Both the position numbers and the translations under genes were made by a program. From positions 5,378,249 to 5,442,248 of the forward strand of contig NZ_CP038799.1 in the NCBI RefSeq assembly GCF_012223425.1: a stretch of DNA of 64,000 bases, in the 5' to 3' direction. Under the pieces are notes generated by a model. That model was given only the letters and a program-made list of their open reading frames with translations. It did no database searches and had not been told where the DNA came from. Every line of letters starts with the position of its first letter. The stretch's first letter is position 1. This stretch comes from Mycolicibacterium frederiksbergense. Lineage in GTDB: Bacteria > Actinomycetota > Actinomycetes > Mycobacteriales > Mycobacteriaceae. This document shows, in pieces, positions 33,762-41,824 of the stretch.

Positions 33762-33998
33762 CTAGAGTTGTCCCAGAGGTCGGCAGACATTGGACAGGGC
33801 GTTCCAGTACTGACCGGGCGCACAGTTCTCCGCCGGACGTGGGGTCTGGCAGGTGTTGGTGATCGGATCCCAGAATTGTCCGTTGACGCAGTTCGGGGGC
33901 TCAGCCGAACCGATTCCGGCGCCGAACAGCGACCCCGCAGCAATGGGAGCGGCCGCAAGGATGGCGATGGCCGAACGGCGCAAAAGATGATTTCGCAT
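33762..33998 (-). CDS. small secreted protein with duplicated Cys motif
   Basis: The 78-residue precursor has a signal peptide ending at about residue 32 (GSA) and a mature chain of about 46 residues. It contains two copies of a 14-residue module: C-x12-C at 37-50 (VNGQFWDPITNT) and 59-72 (APGQYWNALSNV). The four cysteines should form two disulfides. I recognise it only as a conserved mycobacterial secreted hypothetical. The ATG at 33998 starts at the basic n-region. Confidence 0.65.
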   Translation of the reverse strand: MRNHLLRRSAIAILAAAPIAAGSLFGAGIGSAEPPNCVNGQFWDPITNTCQTPRPAENCAPGQYWNALSNVCRPLGQL

Positions 33999-34224
33999 AC
34001 GCGTATCTTGCCCGACGATCTGAATTTCCAAACGCTGTCGGTGCCCACCGGCAGCGGTGGGAGCAGGCTCTGATTGTTGGCAACGGTCGACTCGGCCTCG
34101 GACCCCGCCGCCGCGGCCGGACGCCTTCGTTCCCTAGGTAGTACACGCAACGCGTGCTGCAGGGTCGCGTAGATTCTTCGAGAACAATCCCGAGCACCTG
34201 CCGCACCATTCGACGAAGGCCATC

Positions 34225-34473
34225 ATGTCCGAGGACCAGAACGCAGACGTTCCACCGAATCACCTCTCGATCGACCCGCGCAGCCCCTTCTATAGCGAAG
34301 AGGTGCTTCGCCGCGAAGTGGGTATTCGCTTCAACGGCGTCGAGAAAACCAACGTTCACGAATACAACGTGGCCGAAGGCTGGGTGCGTGTCGAGGTCCC
34401 TACGGCGAAGGATCGCCGCGGAAATCCTATGGTCGTCAAGCTCAGCGGCACGGTCGAACCGTATTTCCGCTGA
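34225..34473 (+). CDS. DUF3297 family protein
   Basis: The 82-residue protein matches the DUF3297 family by its blocks NHLSIDPRSPFY, GIRFNGVEKTNVHEYNVAEGWV and the end VVKLSGTVEPYFR. Its function is unknown. It is soluble, without a signal peptide. CGAAGG lies upstream of the ATG. It stands alone, converging on a two-helix membrane protein gene. Confidence 0.82.
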   Translation: MSEDQNADVPPNHLSIDPRSPFYSEEVLRREVGIRFNGVEKTNVHEYNVAEGWVRVEVPTAKDRRGNPMVVKLSGTVEPYFR

Positions 34474-34521
34474 GCAAGACAGCGGACGCCGCGCGCGTCG
34501 GGCCCGGCGCGTGGTGACGGT

Positions 34522-34731
34522 TCACGCGACGCTGCTCATGATCGCGATAACCAGCCCGCCCAGGGTGAGTGCGCCGACCATCACCGCGGCCGCGATCGCC
34601 CGTCCCCGGCGATGTCGGCGCGCGTCGTAGATACCCACCGCGATGCCGGCGAGGATCAACGCTGCATAGGCCGACAGTCCCAACGTCAACGCCGCCGTTG
34701 ACGCGGCGCTGGACAGGGTCACGGTGTGCAC
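34522..34731 (-). CDS. small two-helix membrane protein (function unknown)
   Basis: The 69-residue protein has two hydrophobic segments, about residues 12-34 and 46-67, joined by a basic loop DARRHRRGR. This is a hairpin membrane topology with the loop in the cytosol. Nothing identifies a function, and the gene has no operon partner. The supporting evidence is only the coherent hydrophobic pattern and the short start at GTG or ATG near 34731. Confidence 0.45.
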   Translation of the reverse strand: MHTVTLSSAASTAALTLGLSAYAALILAGIAVGIYDARRHRRGRAIAAAVMVGALTLGGLVIAIMSSVA

Positions 34732-34937
34732 GCCGTGAGCCTACGGCGCGAGCGCATCGCTGCGTCGGCGAGTTCGGACCGGTACCCGCGGAGGGGGGAG
34801 TTGCCTCATGGCGATCTGGCGGGCCTACACCCGGCCGGGGCGGTTGTCGCGCGGCCGCCTCGTCAATTGGTAAAGGCTGTGCCCACGAAGGACGATATTC
34901 GTCGCCTGGCTTCCTTCGACTCTGGAGCGGGCAAAAG

Positions 34938-35405
34938 GATGGGGTGGATCCCAAAGTGCCGCTGGCCGACCAGATTGGTGAGCTCAAGGCGCTCCAGGAT
35001 GAGGGCAAGATCCGCGAGATCGGAATGCCGCAATGCACTGTGGCGCAGCTCGACGAGGCGCGGCAGATCGCCAATATCGTCAGTGTCCAAAGTCGGTTCA
35101 ACGTCATCGACCGGAGCGCCAACGACGTTCTGGAGGTGTGCGAACGCGATGGGCTCGCGTTCATTCCATGGGCGCCCGTGGCACAGGGCGGGCTCGCCGC
35201 CGCCCATCAAGCGCTCGCCGACATCGCCCGGGTGCACCAGTGCACTGAGGGCCAGGTGGCGATCGCGTGGTTGTTGCATCTGTCACCGGCGATGCTCCCC
35301 ATCCCTGGCACATCGCGCCGCACGCATCTGGAAGAGAATATGGCTGCCGCTGAAGTGCAGTTGACACCGGAACAGATCGACGAGCTCAGCGCCGCTGCCA
35401 GTTGA
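34938..35405 (+). pseudogene. 5'-truncated aldo/keto reductase
   Basis: The frame abruptly becomes aldo/keto reductase-like at DGVDPKVPLADQIGEL and continues to a normal family C-terminus (IPGTSRRTHLEENMAAAEVQLT). The whole N-terminal half, including the catalytic Asp-Tyr-Lys region and the first barrel strands, is missing. The 200 bases upstream do not encode it in any frame. This is a remnant left by deletion, with no obvious insertion sequence at the break. Confidence 0.75.
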
Positions 35406-35779
35406 TCGAGCATGCCCAGTGGTACTGCGCCTGAGGCGATTTCAACCGAGGAACTCCACCGGGCCGGCGCAGCCAAAACCGAATGGGGGATTGCTTTTAG
35501 CGCGCCTTGGAGGATGTCGTCGTCAGGGTCGGGGTGTTTTCAGGCCCGCGAACAGATGAATCATCTGTTGCATCATCAATTCCAAGTCTCGCCAGATGCA
35601 ATATGCAGTGCTTTGCAGGTAACCCTGCATATTCGATGCGTCCATAATCGCTCCGTGTCCGCCCCGCAGGAAGCGGCAGGGGGAGTGCATTACCGGCTCG
35701 ATGCCGGAGCTGCGTCCGTCTCCTACCGCCTCGGCAATCAGCGGTAGCGTTTCGCATCCCACATCGGTACCATCTCGCT
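35406..35779. other. gene-poor region between AKR remnant and MazEF pair
   Basis: This 374-base stretch is less GC-rich than its surroundings. A 111-codon frame crosses it on the plus strand but has no ribosome site or recognisable product. The one structured element is a 9-bp inverted repeat, AATATGCAG at 35600-35608 and CTGCATATT at 35625-35633. It may be remodelled DNA next to the truncated gene. Confidence 0.5.
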
Positions 35780-36016
35780 ATGAGCAAGCAGATCGCCGTT
35801 CGGCTTCCGGACGACGTCGTCGATTTCATCGACAGGGAAGTGGACCAGCGGCACGTCGAGAGCCGCGCGTCATTTGTACTCAAAGCGCTCGAACGCGAGC
35901 GTCGCCGGCTGATCGCTGCCCGCGACGCGGCGATTCTCGCCGAGCGCACCACCGCGGACGATGACTTCGACGAGCTCGCTGCTCACACCTCCACCTTCGA
36001 ATTGGATATCGATTGA
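35780..36016 (+). CDS. MazE-type ribbon-helix-helix antitoxin
   Basis: The 78-residue protein starts with an RHH strand-helix-helix (KQIAVRLPDDVVDFIDREV) and has a long charged helix and an acidic tail (DDDFDELAAHTSTFELDID) that would bind and block the toxin. It should repress its own promoter as a dimer. Its stop overlaps the toxin start by four bases. No strong ribosome site is visible upstream. Family: CopG/RHH-type MazE antitoxins of actinobacteria. Confidence 0.82.
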   Translation: MSKQIAVRLPDDVVDFIDREVDQRHVESRASFVLKALERERRRLIAARDAAILAERTTADDDFDELAAHTSTFELDID

Positions 36017-36312
36017 GGCCAATTCACGTTGCCCAGCTAGATAAGGCTCGGCCGGTTCTGATCCTGACTCGGGAGCTCGTGCGGCCCCACCTAACCAGGG
36101 TCACCGTGGCACCGATCACCGGAACAGTTCGCGGCCTGTCGACCGAAGTTCCAGTAGGTGTACGTAACGGGCTCGAGAGAGATTCCGTCGTCAGCGTCGA
36201 CAACATTGTCACGATCCCGGTTGCGGCTCTGGGCCGTCAAATTGGGTTCTTTCTTCCTGATCAAGAGGAATCGCTGACAACGGCGATCCAGCACGCGTTC
36301 GATCTCGACTGA
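36013..36312 (+). CDS. MazF/PemK-type endoribonuclease toxin
   Basis: The 99-residue protein is a MazF-like barrel: RPVLILTRE near the N-terminus, VTVAPITGTVRGLSTEVPVG in the middle with the catalytic Arg and Thr/Ser region, and SVVSVDNIVTIP. MazF toxins cut single-stranded RNA at short sequences; the target here is unknown. The start is TTG, overlapping the antitoxin TGA, so synthesis depends on antitoxin translation. The N-terminus is short (RPIHVAQLDKARPV), as in many actinobacterial MazF proteins. Confidence 0.85.
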   Translation: MRPIHVAQLDKARPVLILTRELVRPHLTRVTVAPITGTVRGLSTEVPVGVRNGLERDSVVSVDNIVTIPVAALGRQIGFFLPDQEESLTTAIQHAFDLD

Positions 36313-36622
36313 CAAGCAAGGGCGACCGCGGTGCGGGGATTCACAATGCTTCCTCCAAGGCATCCCTTCTGGATCGAGCGGCGACGCAAGTGCGCCGGGG
36401 AAGGCTGGAGGACCTGATCTTCATAGTGGCGACGGGGTCAATGCGAGCGATGTCCGAGACGATCCGGATGCGCGTGCTCTGTTTGCTGCAGGGCCACACC
36501 GGGGTTGTCGGCGGGTAGGCGCCACTGGCGTTGCCGCTGCTGTGCGAAAACAGCGCTGATGAGGATCTTGTGACTTCTTGGACCACGTCAGACGCGGCGG
36601 CAGTACCTGCGAGACTGGACGC
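36313..36622. other. intergenic region between mazF and HAD hydrolase genes
   Basis: About 310 bases without a credible gene. Short frames exist but overlap each other and lack ribosome sites. I see no strong repeat; the HAD promoter should lie in its last 100 bases. Confidence 0.5.
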
Positions 36623-37396
36623 ATGAGTACCACACCGCAGTGCTGGCTGACCGACATGGATGGCGTCTTGGTCCGGGAGGAGCACGCCCTGCCAGGGGCC
36701 GCGGAGTTCCTCCAGGCGCTCAGCGACCGGCAGCGGCCCTTCCTGGTACTCACCAACAACTCGATCTTCACGCCACGTGACCTGGCGGCCCGGTTGGCGC
36801 GGTCGGGCCTGATTGTGCCCGAGGAGTCGATCTGGACCTCGGCCCTTGCGACGGCGGCCTTCCTGCACGACCAGCTGCCGGGCGGCTCGGCCTACGTGAT
36901 CGGCGAGGCCGGCCTCACCACGGCGCTGCATCACGTGGGCTACACGTTGACCGACGTCGGTCCGGACTTCGTCGTGCTGGGAGAGACGCGCACGTACTCG
37001 TTCGAGGCCATCACCAAGGCGATCCGCCTGATTCTCGGCGGGGCGCGTTTCATCGCCACCAACCCCGACGTGAGCGGTCCGTCGGCGGAGGGTCCGCTGC
37101 CTGCCACGGGCTCGGTCGCCGCGCTGATCACCAAGGCGACCGGCAGGGAGCCCTACTTCGTCGGCAAGCCGAATCCGATGATGTTCCGCAGCGCGATGAA
37201 CCGCATCGATGCCCATTCGGAAGGCACCGTAATGATCGGCGATCGGATGGACACCGACGTGGTTGCGGGCATCGAGGCCGGGCTGGAGACGATCCTGGTG
37301 CTCACCGGCTCGACGACGCGCGAGGAGATCGAGCGCTATCCGTTCCGGCCCAGCCGGGTGTTCGAATCCATCGCCGACGTGATCGAACTCGTCTGA
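36623..37396 (+). CDS. HAD-IIA family phosphatase (NagD-like)
   Basis: The 257-residue HAD hydrolase has motif I LTDMDGVLVREE (nucleophile Asp10), motif II LTNNS near residue 44, the motif III Lys in VGKPNPMMF and motif IV IGDRMDTDV. The cap between motifs II and III is of the C2/NagD type. Substrates may be nucleotide, sugar or glycerol phosphates. The gene ends in a long hairpin that includes its stop codon. It stands alone. Confidence 0.87.
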   Translation: MSTTPQCWLTDMDGVLVREEHALPGAAEFLQALSDRQRPFLVLTNNSIFTPRDLAARLARSGLIVPEESIWTSALATAAFLHDQLPGGSAYVIGEAGLTTALHHVGYTLTDVGPDFVVLGETRTYSFEAITKAIRLILGGARFIATNPDVSGPSAEGPLPATGSVAALITKATGREPYFVGKPNPMMFRSAMNRIDAHSEGTVMIGDRMDTDVVAGIEAGLETILVLTGSTTREEIERYPFRPSRVFESIADVIELV

Positions 37397-37422
37397 CGCG
37401 ACGTCCCCACGCGTCAGACGAG
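37388..37422 (+). terminator. terminator hairpin of HAD hydrolase gene
   Basis: A perfect 13-bp stem (CTCGTCTGACGCG and complement) surrounds the nine-base loop ACGTCCCCA. The stop codon TGA lies inside the left arm, so translation must finish before the hairpin can form fully. No T-tract follows. Confidence 0.65.
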
Positions 37423-37456
37423 GGGGTCACTTTGAAGTCACTCGAAACAATGCATG

Positions 37457-37471
37457 GTTCACCTGGTGAAC
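37457..37471. promoter_or_regulatory. perfect palindrome GTTCACC-T-GGTGAAC
   Basis: A 7-bp perfect inverted repeat around one base, 15-30 bases from an AT-rich, promoter-like patch. The nearest downstream gene is over 400 bases away, so the target is unclear; it may be left over from a lost gene. Confidence 0.35.
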
Positions 37472-37778
37472 ACGGCACACTCAACTTGACATAATGTAGA
37501 TTATCGGCACAAATCTGAACTGGGTGGATGGGCTGAAGCTGCACATGCTGCCGTCTTGCCGTCTGTTTTCCGAACTGGACGTCGACAGTCCCCGGACAGC
37601 GTTTCCGGCTGCGCCCTGTTCGAAGCCGCGTCCGCGCCGCGGTCGCCTGACGCGTCGCTGTCCCGCCCTCGCCGCGTTGCTTCCGCCTGGATCGACGCAC
37701 CGTTGCCTCGCCGGCGCGGCGCCCCCTGGATTCGATGCCGCCCATCGCCCACACTCCTCGCCGACCTGACCCTAATAA

Positions 37779-37791
37779 CGTCACAGTGACG
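37779..37791. promoter_or_regulatory. perfect palindrome CGTCAC-A-GTGACG
   Basis: A 6-bp inverted repeat around a single A, 90 bases before the glxA-like start. It could be an operator for that gene or for an upstream regulator. Confidence 0.35.
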
Positions 37792-37835
37792 AAACGATGG
37801 AGTGCGCCTGGATGGCGATATTGCACACACATGCG

Positions 37836-37846
37836 AGGATAATGAC
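37836..37846 (+). promoter_or_regulatory. AGGATAATGAC element upstream of glxA-like gene
   Basis: This 11-mer lies 36 bases before the GlxA-type start. The same 11-mer occurs at 39955-39965, upstream of the neighbouring oxidoreductase gene (in the opposite orientation relative to that gene). The coincidence suggests a binding site for the AraC-type regulator. Confidence 0.45.
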
Positions 37847-37881
37847 GCATCGGCACGCGCCGACGGGATCGGAGTCGGTTC

Positions 37882-38829
37882 ATGGAGCGACCGCATCAGG
37901 TGGTGGTCCTCGTGCTCGAGGGGGCGCTCCCCCTCGACGTCGGGATCCCGGCGGAGGTGTTCCATCCCGAGACGGGGTTCGGATACGAGGTGTCGGTCTG
38001 CGGGGTCACCGCCGGAACGGTGCCGTCCCACGGGGGCTTCGGCTACGCGGTCCCGCGGGGCCTGGACGCGCTGGCCGACGCAGACACGATCATCGTCCCG
38101 GGGTACGCACCGGCGGGTCGGCCGATACCGGTTCAGGTGCGCGACGCGCTCCGCAGCGCCGCATCCCGCGGGGCCCGTATCGCATCGATCTGCTACGGCG
38201 CCTTCGCGCTTGCGGAGGCCGGCCTGCTCGACGGCCTGCGAGCGACGACGCACTGGGACGCGGCGGAGAAGTTCGCGGCGCGATATCCGCAGATTGCGGT
38301 CGAGCCGAACGTGCTCTTCGTCGACCAGGGATCCATCCTCACCTCGGCCGGCGCCGCCGCCGGTCTGGACCTGTGCCTGCACATCGTTCGGTGCGACCTC
38401 GGCGTGAGCGCGGCGAACGAGATCGCACGAGGCCTCGTCACTGCGCCGTACCGCACCGGCGGTCAGGCCCAGTACTTGCCGAAGACCAACTCGGCGGCCC
38501 ATGGTGAAACCCTCGCCGAGACGCGCGAATGGGCCATGGCGCGGCTGGACCAGCCACTCACGATCGCCGGCCTGGCCGCACACGCGCAGATGTCGCCGCG
38601 CACGTTCCTGCGCCGCTTCGCCGAAGAGACCGGCAGCACCCCACTGCAGTGGATTCTCCGGGCACGGGTCGACACCGCCCGCGAACTGCTGGAAAGCACG
38701 AAGCTGTCGGTCGACCGCATCGCGGAGCAGGTGGGCCTGGGAACCGGATCGAACCTCCGACTGCACTTCCGCCGACTCCTGGATGTGTCCCCCTCGGAGT
38801 ACCGGGACACCTTCGCCGGGCGGAGCTGA
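37882..38829 (+). CDS. GlxA family AraC-type transcriptional regulator
   Basis: The 315-residue protein has an N-terminal DJ-1/PfpI-like domain (about 1-175), with the Cys elbow ASICYGAFALAEAGLL. The C-terminal AraC double helix-turn-helix covers about 215-312 (TIAGLAAHAQMSPRTFLRRF and SVDRIAEQVGLGTGSNLRLHF). GlxA regulators usually activate catabolic or detoxification genes. GGAGTCGG precedes the ATG. The convergent quinone oxidoreductase gene is three bases away at its 3' end and is the likely target. Confidence 0.87.
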   Translation: MERPHQVVVLVLEGALPLDVGIPAEVFHPETGFGYEVSVCGVTAGTVPSHGGFGYAVPRGLDALADADTIIVPGYAPAGRPIPVQVRDALRSAASRGARIASICYGAFALAEAGLLDGLRATTHWDAAEKFAARYPQIAVEPNVLFVDQGSILTSAGAAAGLDLCLHIVRCDLGVSAANEIARGLVTAPYRTGGQAQYLPKTNSAAHGETLAETREWAMARLDQPLTIAGLAAHAQMSPRTFLRRFAEETGSTPLQWILRARVDTARELLESTKLSVDRIAEQVGLGTGSNLRLHFRRLLDVSPSEYRDTFAGRS

Positions 38830-38832
38830 TAC

Positions 38833-39840
38833 CTACGAGATGCGGGGAGGCAACGCGACAGTGTCTCCCGCCACATCGATCGCGACCTTGCCGCGCAGCG
38901 CAAACGACCGCCTGTTCTCCAGGAGCTCATGAGCCTCACCGGTCCGGGCGAGCGGAAGAGTCGCGCCGATGACCGGCTTCACGAGGCCGCGCTCGACCAG
39001 CGTGGTGAGCGCGTTCAGCTTTCCGCGGTTCTGTCGGGTGAAGACGAAGTGGTAGGCGGCGTTCTTGCCCCACGCCTCGATGAGGTTCTGCGGCTGCGCG
39101 ATGTCGACGATGCTGACGACGCGTCCGGAGTCGGCGAGCGCCAGCGGGCTTCGGGTGAGCGCGTCGCCACCGATGGTGTCGAAGACGACGTCGACACCCA
39201 CGCCCGAGGTCAGCTCGGACACGGCGTCGACGTAGTCCGTCGACGTGTAGTCGATGGCCGCATCCGCTCCGAGCGAACGCACGAACTCATGGTCACCGGC
39301 TTTCGCGGTGGTGATCACTCGTGCGCCGATCGCCGCCGCGACCTGGATCGCGATGGTGCCGACACCACCCGTGCCGCCATGGATGAGGATCGTCTCGCCG
39401 ACGGTGAGTTGAGCTCGCGTCACCAGGGCCTCCCAGACCGTGCCGCCGACCAGGGTCAGGCTCGCCGCCTCCAGGTGACTGACGTTCTCCGGCTTCCGGC
39501 CGACGAGTTCGACATCGGCGACGTGCTGCTCGGCGTAGGAGCCGGGGCCACCGAAGATCTGGGGCGTGTAGTACACGGCATCGCCGACGCAAAACTCGGT
39601 CACGTGCGATCCGACTTCCTCGATCACGCCGGAGATGTCATGCCCGATGATCGCCGGGAGCGGCACCAGATCCACGTAGTCTCCGCGGCGGATCTGAAAG
39701 TCGAGCGGGTTGATGGCGGTGGCATGGACGCGCACCCGAACCTGACGGGGCCCGACGTGCGGCACAGATACCTCGCGCAGTTCGAAAGCATCGGGCCCTC
39801 CGAAATGGGTGAGCACAACGGCCTTCATCTGTTCGGTCAT
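38833..39840 (-). CDS. NADP-dependent quinone oxidoreductase-like MDR protein
   Basis: The 335-residue MDR enzyme has the GroES-like half (AINPLDFQIRRGDYV, IIGHDISGVIEEVG) and the NADPH motif HGGTGGVGTIAIQ, without catalytic zinc ligands. It should reduce quinones or enones. The ATG at 39840 has GAGG nine bases upstream; a start at 39855 adds five residues. Its regulatory region contains the AGGATAATGAC element shared with the adjacent GlxA-type regulator gene, with which it converges. Confidence 0.85.
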   Translation of the reverse strand: MTEQMKAVVLTHFGGPDAFELREVSVPHVGPRQVRVRVHATAINPLDFQIRRGDYVDLVPLPAIIGHDISGVIEEVGSHVTEFCVGDAVYYTPQIFGGPGSYAEQHVADVELVGRKPENVSHLEAASLTLVGGTVWEALVTRAQLTVGETILIHGGTGGVGTIAIQVAAAIGARVITTAKAGDHEFVRSLGADAAIDYTSTDYVDAVSELTSGVGVDVVFDTIGGDALTRSPLALADSGRVVSIVDIAQPQNLIEAWGKNAAYHFVFTRQNRGKLNALTTLVERGLVKPVIGATLPLARTGEAHELLENRRSFALRGKVAIDVAGDTVALPPRIS

Positions 39841-39954
39841 ATCGGTGATCCTCATCGTGGTTCTGGGTGCGCGCCGCGGCGATGTGGGGCGGCTCCTTCC
39901 CAGTGTCGCGCACAGAATCCGCACTTTCCAGTGGCGTGAATGCCAGTATCCACA

Positions 39955-39965
39955 AGGATAATGAC
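39955..39965. promoter_or_regulatory. second AGGATAATGAC element upstream of quinone oxidoreductase gene
   Basis: It lies 115 bases before the oxidoreductase ATG, and 85 bases before the divergent PhoD-like gene. It is an exact match to the element at 37836-37846. Confidence 0.45.
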
Positions 39966-40050
39966 AGCTGTCGCGCGGTGCTCGTGGATGATCCCTCGGG
40001 ACGGACCAAGCCTCCGCGAGGCCACCGCACCGAACACATAGGCTGGCTCG

Positions 40051-41673
40051 GTGAGTCTTCTGCTCGGTCCTGTGCTGCGCCACGTCGGCGAAACCACCGC
40101 GATGGTCTGGGTGCAGACCGACGAACCCGCCGAGGTGGAAGTGCTGGGATGCTCGGCGCGCACCTTTCAGGTGCAGGACCAGCATTACGCGCTCGTCTCG
40201 GTGCAGGGGTTGGCCCCGGATTCGACCACCGAATACCAGGTGCACATCGACGGCACGCAGGTCTGGCCAGAACCCGATTCCGAGTTCCCGCCGAGTGTCA
40301 TCCGCACCCGTGGTCCGGCGGCGTCAGACCGGTTGCGACTGATCTTCGGTTCGTGTCGCTATCCCAAGACCGGCGACGCCAAGATCGACAGCAAGCTCGG
40401 TCTGGATGCGCTGGACTGCTACGCCGCACGGCTGACCTCGCAGCCGCACGAGCAGTGGCCGGACGTGTTGATCCTGCTCGGCGATCAGGTCTACGCCGAT
40501 GAGCTGACTCCGGAGGCGCGGCAGCAGATCACCGGCCGACGCACCAACAAGAAGCGGCCACCGGACGAGGTGGTCAGCTTCGGCGAATACGTCGGCCTCT
40601 ATCGGCACACCTGGGGCGACCCCGAGATCCGCTGGGTGATGTCGACGCTGCCCACCGCAATGATCTTCGACGACCACGACATCCGTGACGATTGGAACAC
40701 GTCGGCGGCGTGGCGGGCAGCGGTCAACAAGAAGCCGTGGTGGCGGGACCGGATTCGCTCCGGTCTGGCCTCGTACTGGGTCTACCAGCACATCGGCAAC
40801 CTGAGCCCGCAGCAACTGGAGCAGGATGAGGATTATCAGCAGATGCTGGCCACCTCCGGTGACTGCTGGCCGCTGTTGTCAGAACTCGCCGACCGCGCGG
40901 ACCGGGAAGTCGACGGCGCGAAAGGCCTACGGTTCAGTTTTCGTTGGGACCTCGGGCGCAGCAGGCTCATCATGATCGACTCGCGGAATTCCCGGATTCT
41001 GGAAGACGGCAATCGCAAGATGTTGGGCGACGGCGAATTCAGCTGGGTCGAGAAGCATGTCAACGTAGGCCTGGAAGATCTCGACCATCTGATTCTGGCG
41101 TCCTCTCTGCCGTGGCTGCTGCCGCCGGCGATCGGTGACATGCAAACCGTCAACGAGTTCGCGGCCAACCGATCGGGCTTGCGCGGCGCGGTGGCCGAGA
41201 AGATCCGACAGACAGTCGATTTCGAGCACTGGCCGGCCTTCTTGACGTCATTTCTGCGGTTGAGTCAACTCATCATCGAAGCAGCCGGCAGTTCGGACCG
41301 TGGGCCGGCGACGGTCAGCGTGCTCTCCGGCGATGTGCACCACAGCTACGCAGCGCGAGCCCACTTCCCGGGCGACTCCGCCGCCCGCGTCCACCAGCTT
41401 GTCTGCTCCCCCGTCCACAACTACGTTCCGTTCTTCATCAAACCGGTGTTCAAGTTGGGCTGGTCACCGCGGGCGGCGGGGGTTGCCCGACGGTGGGCGC
41501 GGCGCCATGGCGCACCCGACCTGCCGATGTCGTGGCGCAACCTGAGCGGTCCGCTGTTCGGAAACACGATCGCCACGCTGGAGACGGCAGGCCGCACCGC
41601 GCGAGTGATTTTCGAACAACCGGCCGACGACAGCGAGCTGATAGCCGTGACAGAAATTTCGCTGACCGACTGA
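40051..41673 (+). CDS. PhoD-like alkaline phosphatase D family protein
   Basis: The 540-residue metallophosphatase has a small N-terminal beta domain and then LRLIFGSCRYP, ILLGDQVYADE, FDDHDIRDDWNTS and VLSGDVHHSYAA, the metal-binding blocks of the PhoD family (iron/calcium phosphodiesterases). No Tat or Sec signal is visible at the GTG start (VSLLLGPVLRH), so it may act inside the cell, unlike secreted PhoD. It diverges from the quinone oxidoreductase gene. Confidence 0.85.
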   Translation: MSLLLGPVLRHVGETTAMVWVQTDEPAEVEVLGCSARTFQVQDQHYALVSVQGLAPDSTTEYQVHIDGTQVWPEPDSEFPPSVIRTRGPAASDRLRLIFGSCRYPKTGDAKIDSKLGLDALDCYAARLTSQPHEQWPDVLILLGDQVYADELTPEARQQITGRRTNKKRPPDEVVSFGEYVGLYRHTWGDPEIRWVMSTLPTAMIFDDHDIRDDWNTSAAWRAAVNKKPWWRDRIRSGLASYWVYQHIGNLSPQQLEQDEDYQQMLATSGDCWPLLSELADRADREVDGAKGLRFSFRWDLGRSRLIMIDSRNSRILEDGNRKMLGDGEFSWVEKHVNVGLEDLDHLILASSLPWLLPPAIGDMQTVNEFAANRSGLRGAVAEKIRQTVDFEHWPAFLTSFLRLSQLIIEAAGSSDRGPATVSVLSGDVHHSYAARAHFPGDSAARVHQLVCSPVHNYVPFFIKPVFKLGWSPRAAGVARRWARRHGAPDLPMSWRNLSGPLFGNTIATLETAGRTARVIFEQPADDSELIAVTEISLTD

Positions 41674-41824
41674 TCGGCCCCCGCCGTAACGGCACCGCGC
41701 ACTACCGCGATGACATGAGCGGCGACTCGCACGAGAGCCACTTTTACGGCAGGTGGCCAATAACGCCGCCGCCTGCCACGGGGGTCTGGCACAGTCTGCG
41801 CAGGGCTGTTTGGGGAGGATTGAA

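Larger units (their letters stand above)
37397..37881. other. 485-bp gene-free region with palindromes upstream of glxA-like gene
   Basis: No frame here has both a ribosome site and a recognisable product. It contains the right arm of the HAD terminator, a 15-bp palindrome (37457-37471), a short AT-rich patch (37486-37505, including TTGACA), a 13-bp palindrome (37779-37791) and the AGGATAATGAC element (37836-37846). The middle section is GC-rich and looks like degraded coding DNA. At least part of it must be the promoter of the GlxA-type regulator. Confidence 0.5.

Noticed and set aside
35412..35747. 111-codon plus-strand frame downstream of the truncated aldo/keto reductase
   Set aside because: No ribosome site, no family resemblance and uneven codon use; treated as noncoding.
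37501..38766. 421-codon open frame on the minus strand opposite the glxA-like gene
   Set aside because: It is antisense to a well-supported AraC-type gene, is Arg/Gln-rich without domains, and reflects high-GC third-position bias.
41753..41824. Upstream ATG for the fourth cutinase
   Set aside because: It would add 24 residues before the signal peptide; the TTG at 41825 has a near-perfect ribosome site.
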